From Prevotella sp. UBA1378 (GTDB lineage: Bacteria; Bacteroidota; Bacteroidia; Bacteroidales; Bacteroidaceae), in assembly GCA_002305505.1 (NCBI GenBank), contig DBRC01000032.1:1-16278 (forward strand): a stretch of DNA of 16,278 bases. Reading direction: 5' to 3'. The position numbers and the translations under genes are program-made. Below, piece by piece: positions 1 through 7,752 of this stretch. The notes under the pieces are model-generated. The model did no database searches and had not been told where the DNA came from. It saw only the letters and a list, made by a program, of their open reading frames with translations. The stretch's first letter is position 1. The number at the start of each line of letters is the position of its first letter.

Positions 1-18
1 GATTTATAGCTATAAATC
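1..18. terminator. 18-bp perfect palindrome at the window edge, possible bidirectional terminator
   Basis: GATTTATAG is followed immediately by its reverse complement CTATAAATC, and then by TTTT on the plus strand. With a few unpaired central bases this could form an AU-rich hairpin with a U tract for a plus-strand gene ending to the left. It could also end transcription of the minus-strand operon that finishes at 119. The stem is weak because it is mostly A-T pairs, and the left flank is outside the window. Positions 19-118 hold no supported gene. Confidence 0.4.
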
Positions 19-118
19 TTTTCGTCCCCTTATCCGCCTGCTGCCCACCGCTTGCCTTTAGGGCCGCTTTCCCTTCTGCCTTTACCGCGGAACTTGATGG
101 CTTGCCCCGAAGGCGCCG

Positions 119-1840
119 TCAATACTTAAACGAGCTGCCCCCTAAGAACTCGCGCAACAGCGAGGTGGGCGGTATCTGCCTGTTGGGAATCGGGCGTACG
201 TACTTCAGGAACTTCAGCAGGCGGTAGGCCTCAGCATACTCAGGACAGTTCTCGGGCACCTGCTCGAGCAGCGGCTCGGCCTGCGACTTAAGGACGGCAA
301 ACTCGAACAGCATAGCGGTATTGAACATCATGTCGGCATTTTCCTGATAAGGGAATATCCACTTGTTCTCGCCAGCCCTCACCGACGGCCACCGGCGGAT
401 GGTCTCCTGCGCCGATACGCCCCGGTACTTGTTGTCGCGGATGATGCGGCGCAGCAGGCGGTTGTCGGTAGTGGGGATATAGTTGTGCGTGTCAAGGAGG
501 ATGGTGGTAAGCGCCGAGGCATAGATGCGGAATTTCTGTCCTTCGGGTATGTGTGCCGTCAGTTCGGGATTCAGGGCATGTATGCCTTCCACAATTAATA
601 TCTCGTCGTCGTGCAGCCGCAGCTTCTTGCCGTTCTTCACGCTCCTCCCCTTCTGGAAGTCGTACTTGGGCAGCTCCACCTCCTCGCCGGCGAAGAGGGC
701 GTTCATCTGCCGGTTCAGCAGCGGTATGTCGAGCGCATACAGGCTCTCGAAGTCGTAGTCGCCGTCCTCGTCGCGGGGTGTCTGTTCCCGGTCTACGAAA
801 TAGTCGTCGAGCGAGATGCCTATCGGCTTGATTCCGTTGGTGAGCAATTGGATGCTGAGCCTCTTGCACGACGTTGTCTTCCCGCTTGACGAGGGCCCGG
901 CTATCAGCACCATCCTTACGCCTTTCCGGTTGGCAATCTCGTCGGCAATCTTGGCTATTTTCTTTTCCTGCAGCGCCTCGCTCACGTTGATGAGCTGCGT
1001 GGTATAGCCATTGACGACAGCTTGGTTCAGGTCGCCGATGGTGCGCATGTCCAGGATGCCCTGCCAGCGGTGGTGTTCTTGGAAGATGTCGAACATTTTG
1101 TCCTGCCGCGTCATCTCTCCCAGCTTGGAAGGGTCTTCGATCGACGGGCTCCGCAGCAACAGTCCGTCGTAATATTTCTCCAGTCCGAAGAGATGCAGCT
1201 GGCCGGTGTTCGTCAGCAGCGTGCCATAGTAATAGTCCGGATACCCGCCTATATCATAATAGGTGGTATAGAGGTCGCCGATGCTCTCCAGCAGCTTTGT
1301 CTTCGATTCGGCCCCGCGTTCAGAGAAGAGGCGTATGGCCTCCTCCGTCGTTGCTTCGTGGTGGTGCACGGGTATCTTGGCGTCGATTATCTCCTGCATG
1401 CGGTTGCGCAGGCGGTCCACATCCTCGAGCGTCACGGCGCGCCCTATTTCCAGGTCGCAATAGTAGCCGTTGCTCACGGGGATGTCGATGATGACGTGGC
1501 TGTCGGGGTAAAGCTCGTGTACGGCCTTCGAGAGCACGAAAAACAAGGTGCGCGTATACGCGCGCATCCCCGACGACGAGCGCAGGTCGAGGAATTCCAC
1601 GTCTTTGTTATGATACACGCGGTAGTGCATCCCCTCTACCTTGTTGTTCACCCTCGCACTAATGGGGCCGTACTCCATTTGCAGCCCGCACTCCCGGAAA
1701 ATATCGGAAAGCGTGCTGCCGATGCGCACCTTTTTTGTCTCCCCGCTGTTTTTGCAGCGTATCTGTACGAATTGCCTCATCTCCGGGGCACCGGCCGCTT
1801 CAGCGGTTCCCCGGGCACAGTTACTTATTTGTTGTTCCAT
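119..1840 (-). CDS. TGS-domain nucleoside kinase (uridine kinase/phosphoribulokinase family)
   Basis: A 573-residue cytoplasmic protein predicted to phosphorylate a nucleoside (uridine- or cytidine-like) using ATP or GTP. Residues about 24-88 form a TGS-like domain. Residues about 130-260 resemble the threonyl-tRNA-synthetase second additional domain, with an HHHEATTEEA stretch near 159-168. The kinase domain follows: Walker A GPSSSGKT at 315-322, ISLDDYF at 342-348 (the DDY/F substrate-binding motif of uridine kinases) and LIVEGIHAL at 415-423. This TGS-SAD-kinase order is known in bacterial nucleoside kinases, and the length fits. The ATG at 1840 was chosen over an in-frame ATG at 1780 because a -7-like box lies 27 bases upstream; a frame open to 1984 lacks support. 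It is last in the minus-strand run, 50 bp after the OPT gene. Family confident; exact substrate not determined. Confidence 0.9.
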   Translation of the reverse strand: MEQQISNCARGTAEAAGAPEMRQFVQIRCKNSGETKKVRIGSTLSDIFRECGLQMEYGPISARVNNKVEGMHYRVYHNKDVEFLDLRSSSGMRAYTRTLFFVLSKAVHELYPDSHVIIDIPVSNGYYCDLEIGRAVTLEDVDRLRNRMQEIIDAKIPVHHHEATTEEAIRLFSERGAESKTKLLESIGDLYTTYYDIGGYPDYYYGTLLTNTGQLHLFGLEKYYDGLLLRSPSIEDPSKLGEMTRQDKMFDIFQEHHRWQGILDMRTIGDLNQAVVNGYTTQLINVSEALQEKKIAKIADEIANRKGVRMVLIAGPSSSGKTTSCKRLSIQLLTNGIKPIGISLDDYFVDREQTPRDEDGDYDFESLYALDIPLLNRQMNALFAGEEVELPKYDFQKGRSVKNGKKLRLHDDEILIVEGIHALNPELTAHIPEGQKFRIYASALTTILLDTHNYIPTTDNRLLRRIIRDNKYRGVSAQETIRRWPSVRAGENKWIFPYQENADMMFNTAMLFEFAVLKSQAEPLLEQVPENCPEYAEAYRLLKFLKYVRPIPNRQIPPTSLLREFLGGSSFKY

Positions 1841-1867
1841 TCTTGTCGTATTCGTATTGTTACCGTG

Positions 1868-1875
1868 TAAAGTTA
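1868..1875 (-). promoter_or_regulatory. Weak internal -7 box before the nucleoside kinase
   Basis: Read on the minus strand this is TAACTTTA, one mismatch from the Bacteroidetes consensus TAnnTTTG. It sits 27 bases before the kinase ATG, a distance similar to those of the other -7 boxes in the window. No convincing TTTG -33 element is present. It could give the kinase its own transcript in addition to read-through from the OPT gene. Confidence 0.3.
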
Positions 1876-1890
1876 CTGATATTACCCTGG

Positions 1891-3879
1891 CTACTCCGGT
1901 ACCCGCGTAGCACGGATGAAATAAAGAACCAGCAGTATATAGGCAACGAGCGAAAGAAGCTCGCTGAGCGGGTTCGCCCACCATGCTTCGTAGCCGAAGT
2001 TGACGCCGCCGAAACGCAGCAGCGCACTGACCACCCCCATCAGGGCCCCGCCGGCAATGAAGCCCGAAGCTATCAGGTTGCCTTTCTCACCGCGCTCCTT
2101 GTTCACCCGCGCATCCCCCGAACGGGTGGTGACATACCAGTTGACGGCACCGCCCACGAGCAGCGGCACGTTCAACTCGAGCGGGATAAACATCCCGAGG
2201 GCGAAAGCCAGTGCCGGGACCTTACACCAGGTAAGCACCACGGCAATCACCGCGCCGATGCCGTAAAGCACCCACGGCGCCCCCACACCGTTCATCAGCG
2301 GGTCGATGACGGCGGCCATGGCGTTGGCTTGCGGAGCTGCCAGTTGCCCGCTGGCAAACCCGTAGGTCTCGTTCAGCAGCAGCATCACGCCGCCCACGGT
2401 GGCCGCCGACACGAGCGTGCCGAGAAATTTCCACGCCTCCTGCTTCTTCGGCGTAGTGCCGAGCCAATAGCCTATCTTCAGGTCGGTAATGAACGACCCG
2501 GCCATCGAGAGCGCCGTGCACACCACGCCGCCCATGATGAGCGCCGCCACCATGCCGCCCGTGCCCTTCAGGCCTACGGCCACCATCACCACCGATGCCA
2601 GAATCAGCGTCATCAGCGTCATGCCGCTCACGGGATTGGTGCCCACGATGGCGATGGCGTTGGCGGCCACCGTGGTGAAGAGGAAGGCAATCACCGTCAC
2701 CAGTGCGATGGCTACGAGCGCGAAGAGCAGGTTGCCCTCCATCACGCCGAACCAATAGAACAGGAACGTAGCCAGCAGCGTTACGGCCGAGGCGGCGGCG
2801 ATAAACCTGAACGGGAGGTCGCGCTGCGTGCGGGGCAGGTTCTTCCCGTCGCCCTGCCCGCCCTTCATCTCCTTCGAAGCCAGCGCGACGGCACCCTTTA
2901 TGATGCCCCAGCTCTTGATGATGCCGATGATGCCGGCCATGGCGATGGCCCCGATGCCTATCGACTTGCCGTATGCCCTGAATATCTGTTCGGGCGACAT
3001 GTCGCCTACGGCCACGTCAATCGTAGGGTCCCACTGGTTGAGTACCGTATCGTGATAAAGAACCGACATCCCCGGGACCACCAGCCACCATACGGCCAGC
3101 GAACCGAGGCAGATGATGAGCGCATACTTCAGGCCGACGATGAATCCCAGGCCGAGCACGGCAGCACCCGTATTCACCTTGAACACCAGCTTCGCCTTGT
3201 CGGCCAGGTCGGCACCCCACCCCACGACGCGCGTGGTGAAGTTCTCGTTCCACCACCCGAAGGTGGCCACGGCAAAATCGTACAGCCCGCCCACCAGTCC
3301 GGCCAGCAGCAGCGGCTTGGCCTGATTGCCGCCTTTGGCGCCGCTGACAAGTACTTGCGTTGTGGCCGTGGCCTCGGGGAAAGGATATTTTCCGTGCATG
3401 TCGCTTACGAAATACTTACGGAATGGTATAAGGAACAGGATGCCGATAACGCCGCCCAGCAGTGAAGCGATAAAGATATTGATAAACGAGGCCGTCATCT
3501 CGGGGTACTTGGCCTGCAGGATATAAATGGCCGGCAGCGTGAAGATGGCGCCGGCAACGACGGCACCCGAGCAGGCGCCTATCGACTGGATAATCACGTT
3601 CTCGCCCAAAGCCCTTGAGCGCTTGGCCGCAGCCGATACGCCTACGGCGATGATGGCTATCGGGATGGCAGCCTCGAACACCTGCCCCACCTTCAGCCCC
3701 AGATAGGCGGCAGCGGCAGAGAACAGCATGGCCATCAGCACGCCCCACGTCACCGACCAGCCGTTCACCTCGGGCACGCTCTCCTGCGGGTTCATTACCG
3801 GCTGGTACTCTTCCCCTTCCCTCAGCTCCCGGAACGCGTTCCCCGGCAGCTGGATCATGTCTTTTTCTTCCATATCCAT
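1891..3879 (-). CDS. OPT-family oligopeptide transporter
   Basis: A 662-residue polytopic inner-membrane protein of the oligopeptide transporter (OPT) superfamily, whose members are proton-coupled importers of small peptides or metal-chelate compounds. A charged cytoplasmic N-terminus of about 40 residues precedes roughly 14-16 hydrophobic segments, for example 43-60, 66-84, 97-121, 132-152 and 238-270. Family-like signatures are GKYPFPEATATTQVL at 163-177, NPVSGMT at 415-421 and the C-terminal block ALGMFIPLELNVPLLVGG at 560-577. The length matches bacterial OPT proteins. The ATG at 3879 is used; an in-frame ATG at 3873 is also possible. It starts 27 bp after the C_GCAxxG gene and ends 50 bp before the kinase, so co-transcription is likely. 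The transported substrate cannot be read from the sequence, and nothing in the neighbourhood (GH43-like enzyme, cysteine protein) settles it. Confidence 0.93.
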   Translation of the reverse strand: MDMEEKDMIQLPGNAFRELREGEEYQPVMNPQESVPEVNGWSVTWGVLMAMLFSAAAAYLGLKVGQVFEAAIPIAIIAVGVSAAAKRSRALGENVIIQSIGACSGAVVAGAIFTLPAIYILQAKYPEMTASFINIFIASLLGGVIGILFLIPFRKYFVSDMHGKYPFPEATATTQVLVSGAKGGNQAKPLLLAGLVGGLYDFAVATFGWWNENFTTRVVGWGADLADKAKLVFKVNTGAAVLGLGFIVGLKYALIICLGSLAVWWLVVPGMSVLYHDTVLNQWDPTIDVAVGDMSPEQIFRAYGKSIGIGAIAMAGIIGIIKSWGIIKGAVALASKEMKGGQGDGKNLPRTQRDLPFRFIAAASAVTLLATFLFYWFGVMEGNLLFALVAIALVTVIAFLFTTVAANAIAIVGTNPVSGMTLMTLILASVVMVAVGLKGTGGMVAALIMGGVVCTALSMAGSFITDLKIGYWLGTTPKKQEAWKFLGTLVSAATVGGVMLLLNETYGFASGQLAAPQANAMAAVIDPLMNGVGAPWVLYGIGAVIAVVLTWCKVPALAFALGMFIPLELNVPLLVGGAVNWYVTTRSGDARVNKERGEKGNLIASGFIAGGALMGVVSALLRFGGVNFGYEAWWANPLSELLSLVAYILLVLYFIRATRVPE

Positions 3880-3906
3880 TTGGTTCTATTTGTATTCCTC
3901 ATTCTT

Positions 3907-4410
3907 TTATTTGCCGTTCGCGCCTACCGGCTCCGCCACTCCTGCGGCCTTGCCCTTTCCCTCCAGATACTCCGCATAGATTCTCGCGGCGGAGATAATT
4001 TGGTTTACGCAAGGGCGCTTGGCGTAATACTCTGCCGTGCGCTCAGATGCTTCGTAGCTCAAGGGCGCACCTTTTTTCAGCCTCAGCAGTTCGCCGCAAA
4101 CCAGCGAGCCGTGCTCCTGCTCGAAGCGGGCAGCCAGCTGCTGCACCACCTTGTAACAGGCCGACTTCCCTTCGCGGTCGCCGGGCGTCGCCGAGCCGCA
4201 GTCCATCCCGGCAAGCGTGAACATCCCGCAGGCTGCGCCACACGTCAGCCGCATGCGCCCGATGCCTCCGCCGAACCCGGCGCTCAGCCTCAGCGCCTGG
4301 CTCTCCGTATAGCCGTAAAGGCCGGCAAAGGCGGCCACCACCGATTGCGAGCAGTTGAACCCTTGCATAAAAAGCTCTTCGGCCCGGCGGATGCTATCTT
4401 CTTTTGCCAT
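3907..4410 (-). CDS. C_GCAxxG_C_C family cysteine-motif protein
   Basis: A 167-residue protein with no signal peptide, recognised by the spaced cysteine pattern that names its family: NCSQSV (Cys20), GFGGGIGRMRLTCGAACG (Cys57 and Cys61), Cys71, Cys85, Cys105 and Cys134. These cysteines suggest a metal- or redox-linked role in the cytoplasm, but the family's biochemical activity is not established to my knowledge. The C-terminal residues 150-167 are low-complexity and rich in Gly, Ala and Lys. Its ATG at 4410 lies inside the 3' end of the GH43-like gene, giving a 17-bp overlap in a different frame. This arrangement is typical of translational coupling. The OPT transporter follows after 27 bp. 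Confidence 0.88.
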   Translation of the reverse strand: MAKEDSIRRAEELFMQGFNCSQSVVAAFAGLYGYTESQALRLSAGFGGGIGRMRLTCGAACGMFTLAGMDCGSATPGDREGKSACYKVVQQLAARFEQEHGSLVCGELLRLKKGAPLSYEASERTAEYYAKRPCVNQIISAARIYAEYLEGKGKAAGVAEPVGANGK

Positions 4411-5449
4411 TGCCCCAGTGCTTCTCTAAGCGGCGCGCTTCCTTCTTCGTGAGCCAGCACACCGCACCGTGTTTCTGCTCCGAGAAATTGGTGCGCTTCA
4501 TCACGCCCGAGTCGAAATGGCCCAGATCCTTGAATGCCTTGAAGTCGCTCGTCTCGGCAAACCCGAAGTTGTGCGGGTTGCGCCGGTAACAATCATACAT
4601 CAGTATCCACCGCTGCTCACCTATGAGCTTGAATACATGCGGCGCCTCGCAGCCCGGCTTCTCAAAGTCGCAGTAATCGTCGATGTACGTCCACGGACCG
4701 GTAATCGAAGTGCCTGTGGCCTGCTTGATGCCCGCCGTCCCGTCGTGCGAGCAGTACATCAGGTGGTATGTGCCGTCGGGCGTGTAACAGATGTCGCCGT
4801 CGATGGCCTCCTTGCCTTCCTTCGGGTAGGTGAAAAGCACCTCCGGCAGTGTTTCCACCGCATTGAATTCGTCGTTTACATAACTGTAATAGAGCTTGCA
4901 CATCTTGACGCCATGGCGCATCGTGTAATAAATCATCAGCTTGTTCTTCTGATAGTCCCATGCCGTTTCCGGTGCCCACACGCAGCCTATGTCGTGCAAG
5001 TCGGGAGCCATCTGGCTGAAGTCGATATTAGCACGCGACCAGTGTATCAGGTCGTCGCTTTTCATCAGCACCAGCCCCTTGTTGTTTCCCCATCCGAACA
5101 GCTTGCCATCGCGCTCCCACTCCGTGTCGCGGTAGCCGGCTTTCTGTGCATAGATATGCAGGTCGGTCATGGCGAGATAGAACGTGCCGTTGGGCGCACG
5201 GAAGATGTGCGGGTCGCGGATGCCCTTCTGCATGGCGATGGTATCGCCCGCCATCACAGGGCGGTCGCCGTTAAGCGATGTCCAATTGAACCCGTCGTAA
5301 CTTATGGCCATGTGCAGCCCGTGGTCGGCATCTTTGTGATACACCATCAGGTAGGCCCCCATGTCCTTTTCCTTCGGCACGCGTTTCTTGCCTGCCGCCG
5401 GCAGCACGGCCAGCACCGCCGCCATCAAAAGTAATGCTTGCTTAATCAT
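4394..5449 (-). CDS. Exported GH43-like five-bladed beta-propeller glycoside hydrolase
   Basis: A 351-residue protein with an N-terminal signal peptide (hydrophobic core LLLMAAVLAVLPAA, residues 6-19), so it is probably periplasmic or outer-membrane associated. The mature part has the repeated blade pattern of GH43/GH32-clan propellers: LHMAISYDGFNWTSLN (45-60), RDPHIF (78-83), LVLMKSDDLIHW (126-137), WAPE (158-161), IDGDICYTPDGTYHLMY (216-232) and CEAPHVF (267-273). D79 in the RDP motif is the likely pKa-modulating Asp, and E268 is a candidate general acid. The usual N-terminal DP motif carrying the general base is not obvious; D29 in KDMGAY is the nearest candidate. Substrates in this clan include arabinosides, xylosides and galactosides; the actual one is unknown. 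It is first in the minus-strand run, with a -7 box 21 bases before the ATG. It lacks the C-terminal tail seen in the other exported proteins here. Confidence 0.82.
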   Translation of the reverse strand: MIKQALLLMAAVLAVLPAAGKKRVPKEKDMGAYLMVYHKDADHGLHMAISYDGFNWTSLNGDRPVMAGDTIAMQKGIRDPHIFRAPNGTFYLAMTDLHIYAQKAGYRDTEWERDGKLFGWGNNKGLVLMKSDDLIHWSRANIDFSQMAPDLHDIGCVWAPETAWDYQKNKLMIYYTMRHGVKMCKLYYSYVNDEFNAVETLPEVLFTYPKEGKEAIDGDICYTPDGTYHLMYCSHDGTAGIKQATGTSITGPWTYIDDYCDFEKPGCEAPHVFKLIGEQRWILMYDCYRRNPHNFGFAETSDFKAFKDLGHFDSGVMKRTNFSEQKHGAVCWLTKKEARRLEKHWGNGKRR

Positions 5450-5470
5450 TGTCCGGTTATTTTAATGGTG

Positions 5471-5478
5471 CAAAGATA
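5471..5478 (-). promoter_or_regulatory. -7 promoter box of the GH43-like operon
   Basis: The minus strand reads TATCTTTG, a full match to the Bacteroidetes -7 consensus TAnnTTTG, ending 21 bases before the GH43-like ATG at 5449. No clear TTTG is seen at the -33 position. Instead a short inverted repeat (CCCGA-GT-TCGGG, 5498-5509) covers that place and might be an operator. It is the only strong promoter candidate for the four-gene minus-strand run. Confidence 0.65.
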
Positions 5479-5534
5479 AAGAAAATTATTGAGATAACCC
5501 GAGTTCGGGATAAGGAATTCTGTTTCACGGCAAA

Positions 5535-5551
5535 ACGGCAGTCCCTGCCGT
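5535..5551. promoter_or_regulatory. Inverted repeat in the divergent promoter region, candidate operator
   Basis: ACGGCAG and CTGCCGT are perfect 7-bp arms separated by TCC. The repeat lies between the two divergent -7 boxes, about 57 bp from the minus-strand one and 123 bp from the plus-strand one. It could be a regulator binding site or a small hairpin. Two shorter repeats flank it: CCCGA-GT-TCGGG at 5498-5509 and CCACA-AA-TGTGG at 5601-5612. Arms of 5 bp are expected by chance in a region this long, and a 7-bp pair is only mildly unusual. Confidence 0.3.
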
Positions 5552-5673
5552 AAGAAAGCGGAAAAACTTATAAATCAGCACGCAGCCCCTTTTCAACCTA
5601 CCACAAATGTGGCATTTCTGCTTTCATTTTGTATTTTTCTTGAATAAAAGACACACATATTGAAAGTTTTTCG

Positions 5674-5681
5674 TATCTTTG
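5674..5681 (+). promoter_or_regulatory. -7 promoter box of the LRR surface-protein cluster
   Basis: TATCTTTG is a full match to TAnnTTTG and ends 25 bases before the LRR gene ATG at 5707. The downstream leader is AT-rich and has no Shine-Dalgarno sequence, as is usual in Bacteroidetes. A TTG occurs at 5660-5662, but it is too close to serve as a normal -33 element. The same octamer serves the divergent GH43-like operon. Confidence 0.65.
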
Positions 5682-5706
5682 CGCCGACATTATATATACA
5701 AATTAT

Positions 5707-7635
5707 ATGAGAAAAATTTTACTTTCATTGATTGCCCTGACAAGCATCAACGCAAACGCACAGACAAAGTTTGAGGTAGACAACACGACCTACACCGTAA
5801 CAAGTGCAAACACGGTTGAACTAACTTCAGGAGACAAACAGGCAACAGTACTTAACGTGCCTTCCACTGTCGTCAACAACGGCGCCACTTATACCGTGAC
5901 GGCAATCGGTGACGAGGCCTACTACTGGGGCAAGGCTGCAACAGTGACTATTCCCGGGACGGTGAAGAGAATCGGGGAAAAGGCATTCTATTACTGTTAT
6001 GTATCCAACCTCACGCTGAACGAAGGAGTAGAGGAAATCGGAAAAAACGCCTTTGCTTCCAATAAATGCACCAGCATCGACATACCGGCATCGGTGAAGA
6101 AAATCGACGACAATGCGTTCTTCGGCAATTCGTCAAACTCCCCGCTCACGAAACTGACGCTGCGCGAGGGCCTTAAAGTAATCGGCAAAGCGGCATTCTA
6201 CGGCAACTCCATCGCCGAGCTGAACATCCCGGCATCGGTCGACACGATTTACAGGGCGGCATTCCTTTATAGCAACAAACTGGAAAAGCTTACTTTCAAC
6301 GAAGGCTTGGTGTATTTGGGCGACGGTGCCTTCAACAATTCGAATAAGAGGAACAAGACCCTGACCGGAAACATCAAGCTGCCTTCCACGCTGAAATATA
6401 TCGGCGAGGAAGCTTTCCTCGGACAGCCCATTACCGGCATCAATATACCGGCCGCTGCCGAAACAATCGGCGGGAGCTTCATGGCAAGGACCAACGTGGC
6501 TTCCATCACGGTAGACGAAGGCAATAAAAACTTCCACACCGTCGGCGGACTGCTCTTCGATACCGCCAATTCCATGCTCTATGCCGTCCCAATGACGGGC
6601 ATCAAGCAAGTGACCGTGCCAGCCGGATGCATCGGCATCAACGACGGTGCATTCTGGGGATCGGCCGTTACGGACGTCACCCTGCCCAACGGACTGCTTG
6701 CCATCGGCTACGGCGCATTCCAGGAGTCGGCCTTGGCAAACATCAATCTCCCGAACAGCATCACGTACATCGACGAATACGCATTCGCCGGTTCGGACAT
6801 CTCGGAGGTAACAATGCCGGAAAGTGCCATCTATATCTTCCAGGCTACGTTCGCACAGTGCAACAACCTGAAGACGGTGGTGCTGCCGTCCGGCTTGAAA
6901 GCCATCGACATCCGCGCCTTCTACGGCAGCAACAACATCACCAGCGTTACAGCCAAAGGCAGCGTAGCCCCCGCACTGACCCCCGCTTACGACACCGGCG
7001 AGGCCATCTTCACCTGCAGCACGGCCGTTCCGCTCTACGTACCCAAAGGGGCTAAAAGCGCATACAGCGCCAGCGACAACGACTGGAGCAACTATCTCAC
7101 CATTACCGAGACCGGCAAGGGCACGCTGCTGCACACCTCGGCTCATCCCGCCGACAGCGCGTCGCTGGGCAAATACCAATATGCCTCCTTCCAAATACAG
7201 TTCGGCGAGGCTATCAGCCTTGTGAACGATAAGCCGGAGGTATACATCCGCCTCGAATCTCCTTTCATGTGGCCGGTGAAAACATTCTCAGGCGGATGGA
7301 AGGCTGCCATCGAAGCGAACAACACGCTCTCCGTTTACGGAATGAACGAGGACGGCGATATGGATTACTTCGTGACCGAAAAAGGCAAATGCTACTACGT
7401 GACCATCCCTGCCGGCATCGTGAAGAATGCCGCCGGCGAAGAGAACGAGCAAATCACGCTCTTCTACTATGGCACCAGCACAACCGCAGGCATCGGCAAT
7501 GCCCCCGGCGGCAGCGGCGAGGCTTCGGTTACGGCACGCTTCGGCCTGAACGGACTGAAAGCGGGGACGGCACAAAAAGGTATTGTCATCACAAAACATG
7601 CCGACGGGACAACAAAGAAGACCGTTGTGAAATAA
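5707..7635 (+). CDS. Exported BspA-type leucine-rich repeat protein with C-terminal beta module and tail
   Basis: A 642-residue exported protein with a signal peptide (residues 1-19, ending NANAQ). Residues about 60-415 are BspA/LRR_5-type repeats of about 22-24 residues. Examples are IGEKAFYYC, IGKNAFASN, IDDNAFFGN, IGKAAFYGN, LGDGAFNNS, IGEEAFLGQ and IDEYAFAGS, each followed by an LxIPxSVxxI-like strand. Such repeats mediate host-protein binding or cell adhesion in several oral and gut bacteria. An irregular insert (about 260-300) interrupts the array. Residues about 470-592 form a separate beta-rich module, clearly related to the product of the next gene; both contain IPAGIVKNAAG. A Gly-rich linker (593-606) leads to the tail (610-642), with FGLNG, KGIVI and a basic end. 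It is first in the plus-strand cluster and follows a strong -7 box. Its ligand cannot be read from the sequence. Confidence 0.9.
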   Translation: MRKILLSLIALTSINANAQTKFEVDNTTYTVTSANTVELTSGDKQATVLNVPSTVVNNGATYTVTAIGDEAYYWGKAATVTIPGTVKRIGEKAFYYCYVSNLTLNEGVEEIGKNAFASNKCTSIDIPASVKKIDDNAFFGNSSNSPLTKLTLREGLKVIGKAAFYGNSIAELNIPASVDTIYRAAFLYSNKLEKLTFNEGLVYLGDGAFNNSNKRNKTLTGNIKLPSTLKYIGEEAFLGQPITGINIPAAAETIGGSFMARTNVASITVDEGNKNFHTVGGLLFDTANSMLYAVPMTGIKQVTVPAGCIGINDGAFWGSAVTDVTLPNGLLAIGYGAFQESALANINLPNSITYIDEYAFAGSDISEVTMPESAIYIFQATFAQCNNLKTVVLPSGLKAIDIRAFYGSNNITSVTAKGSVAPALTPAYDTGEAIFTCSTAVPLYVPKGAKSAYSASDNDWSNYLTITETGKGTLLHTSAHPADSASLGKYQYASFQIQFGEAISLVNDKPEVYIRLESPFMWPVKTFSGGWKAAIEANNTLSVYGMNEDGDMDYFVTEKGKCYYVTIPAGIVKNAAGEENEQITLFYYGTSTTAGIGNAPGGSGEASVTARFGLNGLKAGTAQKGIVITKHADGTTKKTVVK

Positions 7636-7657
7636 TCCCGGAACATCGTTTGAGGCT

Positions 7658-7695
7658 CCCTTGCAACGCCACGGCTACGGCGCGCGTTGCAAGGG
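7658..7695 (+). terminator. 12-bp perfect-stem hairpin after the LRR gene
   Basis: CCCTTGCAACGC (7658-7669) and GCGTTGCAAGGG (7684-7695) pair perfectly around a 14-base loop, starting 22 bases after the LRR stop codon. The stem is stable, but what follows is CTGCTTCTCCC and not a U run. It may therefore act as a partial terminator or as a 3'-end stabiliser, lowering expression of the two downstream genes relative to the LRR gene. No good promoter is seen between it and the ATG at 7753. Confidence 0.6.
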
Positions 7696-7752
7696 CTGCT
7701 TCTCCCACATTAATATAATAACATATATTCATCTTTTTAATATCACAGTCTT

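Noticed and set aside
29..130. A short minus-strand frame of about 31-34 codons after the kinase stop codon, translating to a Gly/Arg/Lys-rich peptide
   Set aside because: It lacks an ATG start, a leader signal and any recognisable family, so it is not separable from chance.
1022..1870. A 282-residue plus-strand frame opposite the nucleoside kinase
   Set aside because: It is an antisense shadow of a gene with intact Walker A and uridine-kinase motifs.
1841..1984. N-terminal extension of the nucleoside kinase to 1984
   Set aside because: It would overlap the OPT coding end by about 90 bp and adds a sequence unlike the family. A -7-like box lies between it and the ATG at 1840.
1735..3465. A 576-residue open frame opposite the OPT transporter
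   Set aside because: The composition is extremely rich in His, Arg and Gln with no domain. The opposite strand encodes a complete OPT transporter.
6133..7194. A 353-residue minus-strand frame opposite the LRR gene
   Set aside because: Its Gly/Val-rich pattern is the complement of the regular LRR repeats. It has no start signal or domain.
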